NCBI GenBank assembly: GCA_046294265.1 | Contig: JBKBKC010000010.1 | Coordinates: 62,001-126,000, forward strand | Reading direction: 5' to 3' | Source: JBKBKC01 sp046294265 | GTDB taxonomy: Bacteria; Pseudomonadota; Alphaproteobacteria; Rhodobacterales; Rhodobacteraceae | DNA: 64,000 nt | Shown here: positions 34,241-43,177 of the stretch, one piece after another | How the letters are laid out: every line of letters begins with the position of its first letter | Numbering within the stretch: position 1 is the stretch's first letter | Made by a program: the position numbers and the translations under genes | The notes under the pieces: model-generated | Databases searched by the model: none | Seen by the model: the letters and a program-made list of their open reading frames with translations, nothing else | What the model was told of the DNA's origin: nothing

Positions 34241-34295
34241 AGGATCATACCCCGGGAACGGCAGACGCCGAAGCGCAGATAAAAGGTAAGGCCGC

Positions 34296-36536
34296 ATGAT
34301 GTCGGACCGGCGGTCGGGCTTGTTCGGGCTGTTGCTGTGGCTGTTGCTGGGGTTGCCGGGGCTGGCACAGACCGTGTCCGTGAAATCGGGCGAGCATGAG
34401 GGGTTCACCCGACTTGTGCTGAGCTTGCCACAGCCCGCCCCCTGGCGGTTGTGGCGCACCGAGGATGGCTACGCCCTCGGCCTTGAGGGTGCGATGCCGC
34501 GTTTCGACCTGACCGAAGTGTTCCGCCTTATCCCCCGCACCCGCCTGGCCGCGATCTGGGCCGACCCCGCCAGCGGCCAGTTGCGCCTCGGGCTGGCCTG
34601 CCGGTGCCACGCCCTGGCCTTCGAGTTCCGGCGCGGCATCGTGGTGATCGACCTGCGCGACGGCCCTCCGCCCGCGGGGTCGCCCTTTGAGGCGGGCGCA
34701 GATGGCGCGGTCGCGGCCCTTCCCGCAACGCGGCCCGTCATCCGGCCCCAACGCCGCCCCGCCTCCCTGACCACACCCACGGATGCCGGCGGGTATGACT
34801 GGCGTCCGACAGCGATGCAGCCGGCGACGGCCGTGATTCCCTCGCCTTCTGGCCCTGCGCCTGCCCTGCCCGGCATGGCCGCCACCGACACCACGCTGCG
34901 GACGGCGGAGGACTGGCGCGACCGGCTCTTGGCCGAGATCGCCCGCGGCGCGGCGCGGGGGGTGGTGGAGATGACCATGCCTCGGACCCCCGATAAAGGG
35001 CCCCGCGCTAGCCCCGCCCCGCCCCAGATGCGCATCGGAAACGCGCCCGTCATGACGCGCGGGTCCGATGAGGACGGGTCCGGCCGGATGACAGGTGACG
35101 GCCGTGCCTGCCTGCCCGATGCGGTGCTCGCCATCGCCGACTGGGGCGATCCCCAGCCGGTGGCCCGGGCCATCGGTCCGCGCACCCGCGCGGTTCTGGT
35201 TGAATTCGACCAGCCCGATCCTGCGGCCGTTCTCGACGCGGCACGATACCTCCTGCACATCGGTTTCGGGGCGGAAGCGCGGCAGATGCTCGATTTCGCG
35301 GGCACCGACCTGCCCGGCGGCGCGCTCCTGCGCGGCATGTCGCATATCCTGGACGGTGACGCGCCGCCGCCCGGTGACGCGGTCTTCGACGGGATGCTCG
35401 ATTGCGACAGCGCCGCGGCGCTCTGGTCCGTGCTGGCCCTGCCGACGTCGCGGGGCGCAGGGCGGGCGCGCGAGGCGGCGGTGGTGAGCGCCTTTTCCGC
35501 CCTGCCCCTGCACCTGCGCCGCCATCTGGGCCCCAAGCTCGCCGACCGTCTCATGGCCGAAGGCAAGATGGCCGGCGCGCGCGCGCTGCGCGACGCGATC
35601 CTGCGGGCCCCCGGGGATGCGGGGGCCGCGGTGCAGCTGATGTCGCTCGACCTGGATGCGGCGACGGGCCTTCCAGCCCCGGACCGCGCGCTGGCCGAGC
35701 TTCGCGCCGCGACCGGGGTGACGGGACTGCAGGCCACGATCCGGTCGCTGGACCGCGAAGTTGCTGCGGCGCGTGCCCCGGATGCCGCGCTTGTCACCAC
35801 GGCCGAGGCGATGCTGCGCGAGTTCGGCGGTCTGGAAGAGGCGCGCGCCCTTGCCCGCAGCCTTGCGCCCGCGCAGGCCCTGGCCGGCGATTTCCCGCGC
35901 GCGCTGGCCCTCGCCTCTGGCGATGCGGCGACGGAAGCAAGGGTCTGGACCATCATGGCCGAAACGGGCAGCCCGGCCGCCGTGCTGGCGCATGCGCTGC
36001 GCCGCCCGGGCGACCTGCCCGACGGCCTGTCGCCCGAGGCCGACCGCGCGGTGGCGGCCCGGCTGATCGCGATGGGCTTTCCGGACGAGGCGATGTCCTG
36101 GATCAACCCCGCGCGCCGCAGCGATGGGGCGGATGCGACCGAAGACCTGCTGTTGCGCGCCGAGGCGTTGCTGTTGGCGCGGGATGGCCGGGGGGCGCTG
36201 CGCACTGTCGCGGGGCTGGATGCTCCCGCGGCGCAGCTCCTGCGTGACCGGGCGATCCTGGCGCTCGGGGCACCCCTTTCCGATGATCCCGACACCGCTC
36301 TGCCCACCGATGCCCAGATTCTAGCACGCCGCAACGCGCAATGGGACCTGGTGCGCGCGCTCGACGCGCCACCTTGGCGCGATGCTGCCGCGCTGACAGA
36401 TGCGCAGGCCGACCATGTTCTGCCTGACGAGCCGGGCGCGCTGGCCCGCGGCCGCCGACTGCAACAGGAAAGTGCGGCCGCACGGGCGACGCTGGCCGTC
36501 CTGCTGGCCGAAAGCCGGATCATGGGTCTGCCCTGA
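34296..36536 (+). CDS. Large exported flagellar-cluster protein, AMIN-like N-terminus
   Basis: 746 residues. A signal peptide (about 1-25) is followed by an AMIN-like beta domain (VSVKSGEHEGFTRLVLSL..., about 26-120), a Pro-rich linker (130-280), and a long Ala/Leu-rich helical part resembling degenerate TPR/solenoid repeats. AMIN domains target peptidoglycan or envelope complexes, suggesting a periplasmic scaffold for the motor or rod. AAAAGG precedes ATG 34296. The IS110 element separates it from motA. Confidence 0.75.
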   Translation: MMSDRRSGLFGLLLWLLLGLPGLAQTVSVKSGEHEGFTRLVLSLPQPAPWRLWRTEDGYALGLEGAMPRFDLTEVFRLIPRTRLAAIWADPASGQLRLGLACRCHALAFEFRRGIVVIDLRDGPPPAGSPFEAGADGAVAALPATRPVIRPQRRPASLTTPTDAGGYDWRPTAMQPATAVIPSPSGPAPALPGMAATDTTLRTAEDWRDRLLAEIARGAARGVVEMTMPRTPDKGPRASPAPPQMRIGNAPVMTRGSDEDGSGRMTGDGRACLPDAVLAIADWGDPQPVARAIGPRTRAVLVEFDQPDPAAVLDAARYLLHIGFGAEARQMLDFAGTDLPGGALLRGMSHILDGDAPPPGDAVFDGMLDCDSAAALWSVLALPTSRGAGRAREAAVVSAFSALPLHLRRHLGPKLADRLMAEGKMAGARALRDAILRAPGDAGAAVQLMSLDLDAATGLPAPDRALAELRAATGVTGLQATIRSLDREVAAARAPDAALVTTAEAMLREFGGLEEARALARSLAPAQALAGDFPRALALASGDAATEARVWTIMAETGSPAAVLAHALRRPGDLPDGLSPEADRAVAARLIAMGFPDEAMSWINPARRSDGADATEDLLLRAEALLLARDGRGALRTVAGLDAPAAQLLRDRAILALGAPLSDDPDTALPTDAQILARRNAQWDLVRALDAPPWRDAAALTDAQADHVLPDEPGALARGRRLQQESAAARATLAVLLAESRIMGLP

Positions 36537-36643
36537 GATCGGCATGGAACGATTGCCGCTAACGCGGCGGAAAGATTCGCACCCTAGGGTCGGATGGCAT
36601 GGGCGCGAAGGCCCGGTTCAGGTGAAATCCGAAGGATGGCAAC

Positions 36644-37294
36644 ATGGCGAGACGGATCGGACAGGTGTGTATGATCCTTTTCGCGGCCATGACCGCTGGT
36701 CCCGCCCCGGCTGCCGACCCCTTTGCCGACCCCTCCGCCCTGTGCGAAGAGGCTGCGGCCAAGGCCGCTGCCGAAAGCGGCGTGCCTCTGCCGATCCTCG
36801 ATGCCATCCTTCTGGCCGAAAGCGGGCGGGGTCGTGGCGCAGGTGTGCGCCCCTGGCCCTGGACGCTTCACGCCACGGGCCGCGGGCAGTGGTTCGACAG
36901 CCGCACCGCCGCGGAGGCGGAGCTGCGCCACTTGGCCTCGATGGGGCTGACCAACATCGACATCGGCTGTTTCCAGATCAACCTGCGCTGGCATGGCGCC
37001 GCCTACCCCTCCCCCGAGATGCTGCTTGATCCGCTGACGAACGCCCGCCACGCCGCCGCCTTCCTCACCGAACTTCACCGCGACAGCCTGGACTGGCGGC
37101 AGGCGGCTGGCCGCTACCATTCGCGCGACCCGCACCGCGCCGAAGGCTATGCACAACGGCTCGAACAGCTGCATGCGGACGCAAAGGGCGGCCCGGCCGC
37201 CGCGCCCGCACCGATCCGCCGCGCGCGCGCTGTTGCAGGCCCGATCATCGACTTCGCGCGGCGCGTCCGGCCGCTGGTCGGAGGTGCCCCGTGA
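36644..37294 (+). CDS. Lytic transglycosylase-like protein
   Basis: 216 residues with a signal peptide (about 1-23) and an SLT-type lysozyme fold: ILDAILLAESGRG supplies the catalytic Glu, then IDIGCFQINLRWHG and AGRYHSRDP. It probably opens peptidoglycan for the flagellar rod; FlgJ in this cluster lacks a hydrolase domain. It overlaps flhA by GTGA. Confidence 0.87.
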   Translation: MARRIGQVCMILFAAMTAGPAPAADPFADPSALCEEAAAKAAAESGVPLPILDAILLAESGRGRGAGVRPWPWTLHATGRGQWFDSRTAAEAELRHLASMGLTNIDIGCFQINLRWHGAAYPSPEMLLDPLTNARHAAAFLTELHRDSLDWRQAAGRYHSRDPHRAEGYAQRLEQLHADAKGGPAAAPAPIRRARAVAGPIIDFARRVRPLVGGAP

Positions 37295-39360
37295 AGATGA
37301 CCCTGCGCGCCCTCTTCCAGCCGACCATCCTGCTGGCTCTGGCCCTCATGGCGGTCATCGTGATGATGGTGCTGCCGGTTCCCGCCTGGCTTCTTGACAT
37401 CGGCCTCGCGATGTCCTTCGCGCTGGCGATCCTCATGTTCACTGTCACGCTGTTCATCGAGCGGCCGCTGGATTTCTCGGCCTTCCCGACGATTCTGTTG
37501 TCCTCGCTGATGCTGCGCCTATCGCTGAACGTCTCGTCCACCAAGCTGATCATCGGTCAGGGCCACACCGGCACGGATGCCGCGGGCCATGTGATCGAAG
37601 GCTTCGCCAATTTCATCATGGGCGGGTCGGTCCTGCTGGGGGTGGTAATCTTCTGCGTCCTTCTGATCGTCAACTTCGTCGTCATCACCAAGGGCGCGGG
37701 CCGCATGGCCGAGGTCGGCGCGCGCTTCGCGCTGGACGGGATGCCGGGCAAGCAGCTGGCCATCGACAGCGACATGTCCGCAGGCGCCATCGATCATGCG
37801 GAGGCCAAGGCGCGGCGTGAGCGTGAACTGGCCGAGACAAACTTTTTCGGCTCGCTGGATGGTGCGTCGAAATTCGTGAAGGGCGATGCGGTGGCGGGCC
37901 TCTTGATCACGCTGCTGAACATCGTGATGGGGCTGGTGATCGGCACCATGGTCCATGGCATGCCGATCGGCCGCGCGTTCGAGACCTATGCCATCCTGAC
38001 GGTGGGCGACGGGCTGGTCAGCCAGATTCCGGCCGTGATCATCTCCATCGCCGCCGCCCTCCTGCTGGCGCGCGGGGGCGCGACCGGGGCCGCGGATGTG
38101 TCGTTCTTTCGCCAGCTAGGCCGCTATCCGGGGGCGCTTGGCACGGTGGCACTCTTGATGGCGCTGTTCGCACTGGTGCCGGGGCTGCCGTTCCTGCCCT
38201 TCATGGCGGGGGCGCTGGTGCTGGCCGGTGCGGCGGCGATGGTGGCGCGCGATGCGCGGGTGGCGGCGGCCCCGGTGGCCGACCCGCCGGTGCCCCCCCG
38301 CGCGCGGCCCCTCGGCGACGTGCTGGATTTCGACGACATCCATGTGGAATTCGCGCCGAACCTCGTGGCCATGGCGCTCGACCCGGCAACCGGGCTCGAC
38401 ACCCGCATCGGCAACATGCGCACCCATGTCGCGGCGACCTATGGCCTGATCCTGCCCGAAATCCGGCTGACGGACGACCCGCTGCTGCCCCCCGGCACCT
38501 ACCGCATCCGCTTGCAGGGGGTGGAGCGGGTGCGCGATCGGCTGGTGCCCGACCGCGTGCTGGTGCTGCTGGCCGAGGGAGCCCCGGCCCCGACAGGAGA
38601 GGATGTGCGCGAGCCGGTCTATGCCGCCGCCGCGCGCTGGATCCTGCCCGACCACCAGGAGGAGGCGGCGCTGGCGGGTCTGACCGTCGTGACCCCGACC
38701 GAAGTGCTGGCGACCCATATGCTTGAGGTGCTGAAGGCCAATCTCGGGCGGCTCCTGACGCTGCGGGGCCTGCGGCGCCTGCTGGACGAGTTCGTCAACC
38801 TTTCCGACCCCGCGCGGGCAGAGGCGAACAGGCGCCTGCTGGATGAGCTGATCCCGGAGAAGGTGCCGCTCGACCTGCTGATCGCGGTGCTGCGGCTGTT
38901 GCTGGATGAGCGGGTGTCGATCCGCAACCTGCCGCTGATCCTGGAGGCGGTGGCCGAAGGGCGCGCCCTCGGCAGCCCCGAGGCTGTCTGCGAACATGTG
39001 CGCCATCGCCTGGGGTTCCAGATCGTGGCCGATCTGAAGCGCGAGGACGGGACGATCCCGCTGATCCAGTTGGCCCCGGAGTGGGAGCGCGCCTTTGCCA
39101 CCCACCAGATCGAGGGCGAACGCGGCACCCGCGACGTGGCGCTGCCCCCCGACCAGTTCGGGCGGCTGGCGGCGGGGCTCGCGGACCGGATCAACCGCGC
39201 GGCGGAAACCGGGGTCAGCCCGGCTGTGGTCACCTCGACCCTGCGGCGGCGCTTCCTGCGCACGGTGATGGCGGCCAAGGGGCTGACGGCCCCGGTGCTG
39301 TCCTACGACGAGATCGGGATCGAGGCGCGGCCCGCGCTGGTGGGTCAGGTGCCCGCATGA
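37291..39360 (+). CDS. flhA: Flagellar biosynthesis protein FlhA
   Basis: Export-gate protein forming the cytoplasmic nonamer ring. 689 residues: about eight N-terminal membrane segments (to about 310) with AFPTILLSSLMLRLSLNVSS, the FHIPEP-type loop around GKQLAIDSDMSAG, then the large cytoplasmic domain (RIGNMRTHVAATYGL..., LLDERVSIRNLPLILEAV). GTG 37291 has GGAGGT 5 bp upstream; ATG 37297 is possible. It overlaps fliR by ATGA. Confidence 0.96.
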   Translation: MKMTLRALFQPTILLALALMAVIVMMVLPVPAWLLDIGLAMSFALAILMFTVTLFIERPLDFSAFPTILLSSLMLRLSLNVSSTKLIIGQGHTGTDAAGHVIEGFANFIMGGSVLLGVVIFCVLLIVNFVVITKGAGRMAEVGARFALDGMPGKQLAIDSDMSAGAIDHAEAKARRERELAETNFFGSLDGASKFVKGDAVAGLLITLLNIVMGLVIGTMVHGMPIGRAFETYAILTVGDGLVSQIPAVIISIAAALLLARGGATGAADVSFFRQLGRYPGALGTVALLMALFALVPGLPFLPFMAGALVLAGAAAMVARDARVAAAPVADPPVPPRARPLGDVLDFDDIHVEFAPNLVAMALDPATGLDTRIGNMRTHVAATYGLILPEIRLTDDPLLPPGTYRIRLQGVERVRDRLVPDRVLVLLAEGAPAPTGEDVREPVYAAAARWILPDHQEEAALAGLTVVTPTEVLATHMLEVLKANLGRLLTLRGLRRLLDEFVNLSDPARAEANRRLLDELIPEKVPLDLLIAVLRLLLDERVSIRNLPLILEAVAEGRALGSPEAVCEHVRHRLGFQIVADLKREDGTIPLIQLAPEWERAFATHQIEGERGTRDVALPPDQFGRLAAGLADRINRAAETGVSPAVVTSTLRRRFLRTVMAAKGLTAPVLSYDEIGIEARPALVGQVPA

Positions 39361-40136
39361 CCGACCTGTCGACCGCCCTTCTGGACATTGCGGGCATAGG
39401 ACGGCAGGCCGCCTGGGCGGGCTGGCTGGTGTTCCTGCGGGTGGGGGCGGTGATGGCGCTGCTGCCTGCCTTCGGCGAGCAATCGGTGCCGGTGCGGGTG
39501 CGGCTGGTGGTCACGCTGGCCTTCACCGCCGTGGTGGCCCCGGCGGTGGCCGACCGGCTGCCGCCCTCGGGCGGGGTCGGGGTGATCCTGATCGAAGTGG
39601 CGGCGGGCCTCATGATCGGGGCCGGGTTGCGGCTTTTGGTGATGGCGCTGCAGGTCGCCGGCACCATCGCCGCGCAATCGACCTCGCTGTCGCAGATCTT
39701 TGGGGGGATGGGGCCGGAACCGCAGCCGGCCATGGCCAACCTCCTCGTCGTCGCGGCGCTGGCGCTGGCCGTCAGCCTGGGCCTGCACGTGCGGGTGGCC
39801 GAGCTCCTGGTGCTGTCCTACGACATCCTGCCGCCGGGCCTTGCACCCCGGTCCGCCGACATGGCCAGCTGGGGGCTGGCGCGGGTGGCCCATGCGGTGG
39901 CGCTGGGGTTCACGCTGGCGGCGCCCTTCGTGATCGCGGCCACCGTTTACAATATGGCGCTCGGGGTCATCAACCGGGCGATGCCGCAGTTGATGGTGGC
40001 CTTTGTCGGGGCACCGGCGCTGACACTGGGGGGCCTTGGTCTGCTGGCGCTGTCCGCGCCGCTGTTGCTGCAAGTCTGGACCGGGGTGCTGGCAGGCCAT
40101 TGGGCCGCCCCCTTCGACACGACGCCGGGCCCTTGA
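39357..40136 (+). CDS. fliR: Flagellar biosynthesis protein FliR
   Basis: 259 residues, six or so membrane segments. FLRVGAVMALLPAFGEQSVPVRVR and QSTSLSQIFGGMGPEPQPAMANLL are characteristic. It is part of the FliPQR export channel. The start is ATG 39357 within the flhA stop. The flhA-fliR-flhB order is conserved. Confidence 0.94.
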   Translation: MTDLSTALLDIAGIGRQAAWAGWLVFLRVGAVMALLPAFGEQSVPVRVRLVVTLAFTAVVAPAVADRLPPSGGVGVILIEVAAGLMIGAGLRLLVMALQVAGTIAAQSTSLSQIFGGMGPEPQPAMANLLVVAALALAVSLGLHVRVAELLVLSYDILPPGLAPRSADMASWGLARVAHAVALGFTLAAPFVIAATVYNMALGVINRAMPQLMVAFVGAPALTLGGLGLLALSAPLLLQVWTGVLAGHWAAPFDTTPGP

Positions 40137-40149
40137 TCGAAGACGAGCC

Positions 40150-41241
40150 ATGAGCGAGGACAACACAACCGAAAAGGAGTTCGAACCCACCGAGCGCCGC
40201 CTGCAGGAGGCGCGGCAGAAGGGCGAGATCGCGCGGTCGCCCGACATTTCCGCGGCGGCGGGCTACCTGGGCCTGCTGCTGGCCATGGTGGCCTTTGGTC
40301 CTGGCATCGCCGAGGGCCTCGGCACGGCCGGCGCCGTGCTCCTTTCGCAAGCGGATCGCCTGGCCCCCAGCCTCGCGCGGCAGGGAACGGCAGAGGTGGG
40401 CGGCATCCTGGGCACGGTCCTGATATCGGCCGCGCCGCTGTTCCTGCTCCCCATGGTGGCCGTCCTGCTTTCGCTGACCGCACAGCGCGCCATCGTCTTC
40501 GCCCCGTCAAAGCTTTCGCCCAAACTCAACCGCATCTCGCCGCTGCAGGGGCTGAAGTCCAAGTTCGGCCGCAAGGGCCTCTTCGAATTCGCCAAGAGCC
40601 TGACGAAGCTGATCCTTGTCACTGCCATCCTCACGCTGTTCCTGAGGACCGAGGCGGGGCGGATCGTCGCTGCCGTGGCCTTCGACCCCGGCATCGTCGC
40701 GACCGAACTGATGCGGCAGTTGAACACCTTCCTGATGTTGGTCTGCGTCATGGCCGGGGTGATCGGGGCACTGGATTTCTTCTGGCAGCGGGCCGAACAC
40801 CTGAGGTCACAGCGCATGACCCGCAAGGAGATGCTGGACGAGATGAAATCGTCCGAGGGTGATCCCCATGTCAAGGCGCAGCGGCGCCAGCGCGGGCAGG
40901 AGATCGCGACCAATCGGATGCTGCTGGACGTGGCCAAGGCGGATGTGGTGATCGTGAACCCGACCCATTATGCCGTGGCCCTGCGGTGGGACCGGTCCTC
41001 GCGCCGCGCGCCCGTCTGTGTTGCCAAGGGGGTGGACGAGGTGGCCGCACGCATCCGGGCACGCGCAGCAGAGGCGGGCGTGCCAATGCACCGCGATCCG
41101 CCCACGGCGCGGATGCTGCACGCCACCGTCGAAATCGGGGCCGAGATCCGGACCGACCAGTATCGCGCCGTGGCCGCTGCGATCCGATTTGCCCAGGCGA
41201 TGCGCAGACGCAAGCTATGGCAGCGGGGTGCCCGGGCATGA
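40150..41241 (+). CDS. flhB: Flagellar biosynthesis protein FlhB
   Basis: Substrate-specificity switch of the export gate. 363 residues: a basic N-terminus (EPTERRLQEARQKGEIARS), four membrane segments, and a cytoplasmic domain with the autocleavage motif NPTH at 270-273 (VIVNPTHYAVALRW). It is 13 bp behind fliR and overlaps the next small gene by ATGA. Confidence 0.96.
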   Translation: MSEDNTTEKEFEPTERRLQEARQKGEIARSPDISAAAGYLGLLLAMVAFGPGIAEGLGTAGAVLLSQADRLAPSLARQGTAEVGGILGTVLISAAPLFLLPMVAVLLSLTAQRAIVFAPSKLSPKLNRISPLQGLKSKFGRKGLFEFAKSLTKLILVTAILTLFLRTEAGRIVAAVAFDPGIVATELMRQLNTFLMLVCVMAGVIGALDFFWQRAEHLRSQRMTRKEMLDEMKSSEGDPHVKAQRRQRGQEIATNRMLLDVAKADVVIVNPTHYAVALRWDRSSRRAPVCVAKGVDEVAARIRARAAEAGVPMHRDPPTARMLHATVEIGAEIRTDQYRAVAAAIRFAQAMRRRKLWQRGARA

Positions 41242-41555
41242 CGGCGCGCCTCGCCCGTCTTGCGGCTGTGGCCGACCTCATGCGCGACCGCGCGCTGCAG
41301 GAGCTGCGGACCGCTGCGGCCGCGCGCGCCGCCAGCCGCGCGCAGCTCGCGGCCCTCGACCCCGCGCCGGTGGCGGCGGTGCCCGAGCCTGCGCACTGGC
41401 GCAATGCCGTCCTGCATCAGGCCTGGGCCGATAGCCGCCGCACCGAGATCAACATGGCGCTTGCACGCCAGACCGCCGCCTGGATCGTGTCACGCGACGA
41501 AGCCGCGCGTGCTGCCGGGCGCGCGGCGGTGCTGGAGAAACTGCGCGCGCGCTGA
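41238..41555 (+). CDS. Small helical protein after flhB, FliJ-like
   Basis: 105 residues, almost entirely helical and Ala/Arg-rich, translationally coupled to flhB (ATGA). Its size, helical nature and place suggest a FliJ-like chaperone of the export ATPase, since no fliJ was found beside fliI, but the sequence shows no diagnostic motif. The last gene of the motA...flhB unit; its stop abuts the convergent fliL-type gene. Confidence 0.65.
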   Translation: MTARLARLAAVADLMRDRALQELRTAAAARAASRAQLAALDPAPVAAVPEPAHWRNAVLHQAWADSRRTEINMALARQTAAWIVSRDEAARAAGRAAVLEKLRAR

Positions 41556-42014
41556 TCAGCTGTCCTGCCGGACGATGTCGGAGATCAGCACATCGTTCAC
41601 CACATTGCCCATCACCCGCACCGCCGTCTCGCGCAGCGCCTGGCGCAGCACAACGAGGTTCGACCCGTCGGTAAAGGACCCGCGAAAGCCGCCCGAATTG
41701 GCATGGTCGAACATCACCTGCAGCAGGGCATCGCGCAGCTTCGGTTCGCGTGCATAAACGATTTCGCTGCTGCCCGGGCGCACCTCGAGGCTCAAAGACA
41801 GGATCACCATGGCCACGACCCGACCCCCTTCGACCACAGGGACCACGAATTGGTTGGGAAGCTTTACATAGTCGAGCACGGCGGGTGACGGAGGCGCCGT
41901 CATTGTCGCATCGCCGTCCACCGCCTCGGATGACGCCGGGCGCAGCACGATGCCCGCCCCGGCCCCAAGGCCCAGGCCGAGGAAGGCGAGGATAAGTGGG
42001 ATGAGCTTGCGCAT
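41556..42014 (-). CDS. FliL family protein, second copy
   Basis: 152 residues: an N-terminal membrane segment (5-25, glycine-rich) and a periplasmic FliL-like domain with YVKLPNQFVVPVVEGGRVVAMVILSLSLEV and LRETAVRVMGNVVNDVLISDIV. It is paralogous to the copy at 29768-30244. It belongs to the flgB...flgH minus-strand operon, 9 bp after flgH, and may serve a different stator or ring position. Confidence 0.82.
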   Translation of the reverse strand: MRKLIPLILAFLGLGLGAGAGIVLRPASSEAVDGDATMTAPPSPAVLDYVKLPNQFVVPVVEGGRVVAMVILSLSLEVRPGSSEIVYAREPKLRDALLQVMFDHANSGGFRGSFTDGSNLVVLRQALRETAVRVMGNVVNDVLISDIVRQDS

Positions 42015-42023
42015 TGCGGCCCC

Positions 42024-42761
42024 TCAGAACGGCAGAACGGCGTCGGCGACCTGCTGGCCCCAGCGCGGTTGCTGCACATCGGTGATCTGGCCGCGCCCGC
42101 CGTAGGACATTCGCGCGCCCGCGATGCGGTCATAGACGATCTCGTTCTGGCGCGAGATGTCGGCGGGGCGGACATAGCCCGAAACAACCAGTTCGCGCAG
42201 CTCGAAGTTCACGCGCACCTCCTGCGTGCCCTCGATGCGGAGCACGCCATTGGGCAATTCCTCAACCACCGTGGCCGCGACCCGCAGCTTCAGCCGCTCC
42301 TTTCGCTTGACCGATCCATCGCCCGCATAGCTGGAAGAGGACGAGGTATCGACCGCCTCGGCCATGCTCGCGCCATCGGGCAGCCGGCGGTCGAGCCGCT
42401 GTGGAATGCCGAACAGTGAGGGCAGGCCCATCCGGTCAGACCCCGCGCGGCTTCGGTCGGAGGCGTTGGAGATCTCGGCGCGGTCGTCGATCTCGATCAC
42501 CACGGTCAGGATATCGCCGCGCCGCGCCGCCCGGCGGTCACCGAGCAGCGAGGATGAGCCCGCCGACCAGAGCGACGAACCCGCCGAGAGGCTCGGCTGG
42601 TCCGATGTGCGCGGGATCGGCGCGGAATACATCGCGTGGTGCTGATTGCTGCCCTCCAGCGGGTTGAAGGCGGGGGCCTTGCCCACCTCGCCCAGGCGGC
42701 CGCAGCTTGCCGCCACCAGCAGGATCATCATCCAGCGCATCTTGCTCCCCATAAGTGTCAT
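42024..42761 (-). CDS. flgH: Flagellar L-ring lipoprotein FlgH
   Basis: Outer-membrane L-ring protein, 245 residues. The lipobox LVAASC gives a lipidated Cys20 when ATG 42761 is used; it overlaps the flgA stop. ATG 42740 with GGGGAG upstream would leave a short signal peptide. Motifs: GSLWSAGSSSLLGDRRAARRGDIL, and C-terminal VSGYVRPADISRQNEIVYDRI and ARMSYGGRGQI. Confidence 0.95.
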   Translation of the reverse strand: MTLMGSKMRWMMILLVAASCGRLGEVGKAPAFNPLEGSNQHHAMYSAPIPRTSDQPSLSAGSSLWSAGSSSLLGDRRAARRGDILTVVIEIDDRAEISNASDRSRAGSDRMGLPSLFGIPQRLDRRLPDGASMAEAVDTSSSSSYAGDGSVKRKERLKLRVAATVVEELPNGVLRIEGTQEVRVNFELRELVVSGYVRPADISRQNEIVYDRIAGARMSYGGRGQITDVQQPRWGQQVADAVLPF

Positions 42762-43177
42762 GGACTGTCTCCGACCCAGACCGCGCCATCCGGGCCGACG
42801 CGGCCCGTGACCACGCTGCGCGAGGCGAGGTTCATGGCCCGCACGGCGTCACCCGCCCCGCCCCGCCCAAGCGCGCGCCCCTCGGCCGCGATAGTCAGGC
42901 CACCGGCACGAAAGATCAGCGGCACCACCTGGTTGCGTTCGATCAGAGCGGGGGGGCCAAGGTCGGCGGCACGGATGGCGCGACCGGCATAAAGGGTCAC
43001 GCGCGCCTCAAGGCCCAGCGCCTCGCGCGGGTCGGTCAGCGCCCCGGGCAGGGCGGCGGCGACAAGGGTCACATCCTCAGGGCCAAGAAGCGACAGGGCG
43101 CGGATCGTGCGTGCCGCGATCACGCTGTCGGCGGCGGCAGGAAGGGGAAGCATCAGCAGCGCAAGGACCATCCGCAT
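42758..43177 (-). CDS. flgA: P-ring assembly chaperone FlgA
   Basis: 139 residues with a signal peptide (1-16) and a SAF domain: RTIRALSLLGPEDVTLV, GLEARVTLYAGRAIRAADL and QVVPLIFRAGGLTIAAEGRAL. It is shorter than enteric FlgA, as it lacks the N-terminal extension. It overlaps flgG by one base (TGATG) and flgH by four. Confidence 0.92.
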   Translation of the reverse strand: MRMVLALLMLPLPAAADSVIAARTIRALSLLGPEDVTLVAAALPGALTDPREALGLEARVTLYAGRAIRAADLGPPALIERNQVVPLIFRAGGLTIAAEGRALGRGGAGDAVRAMNLASRSVVTGRVGPDGAVWVGDSP

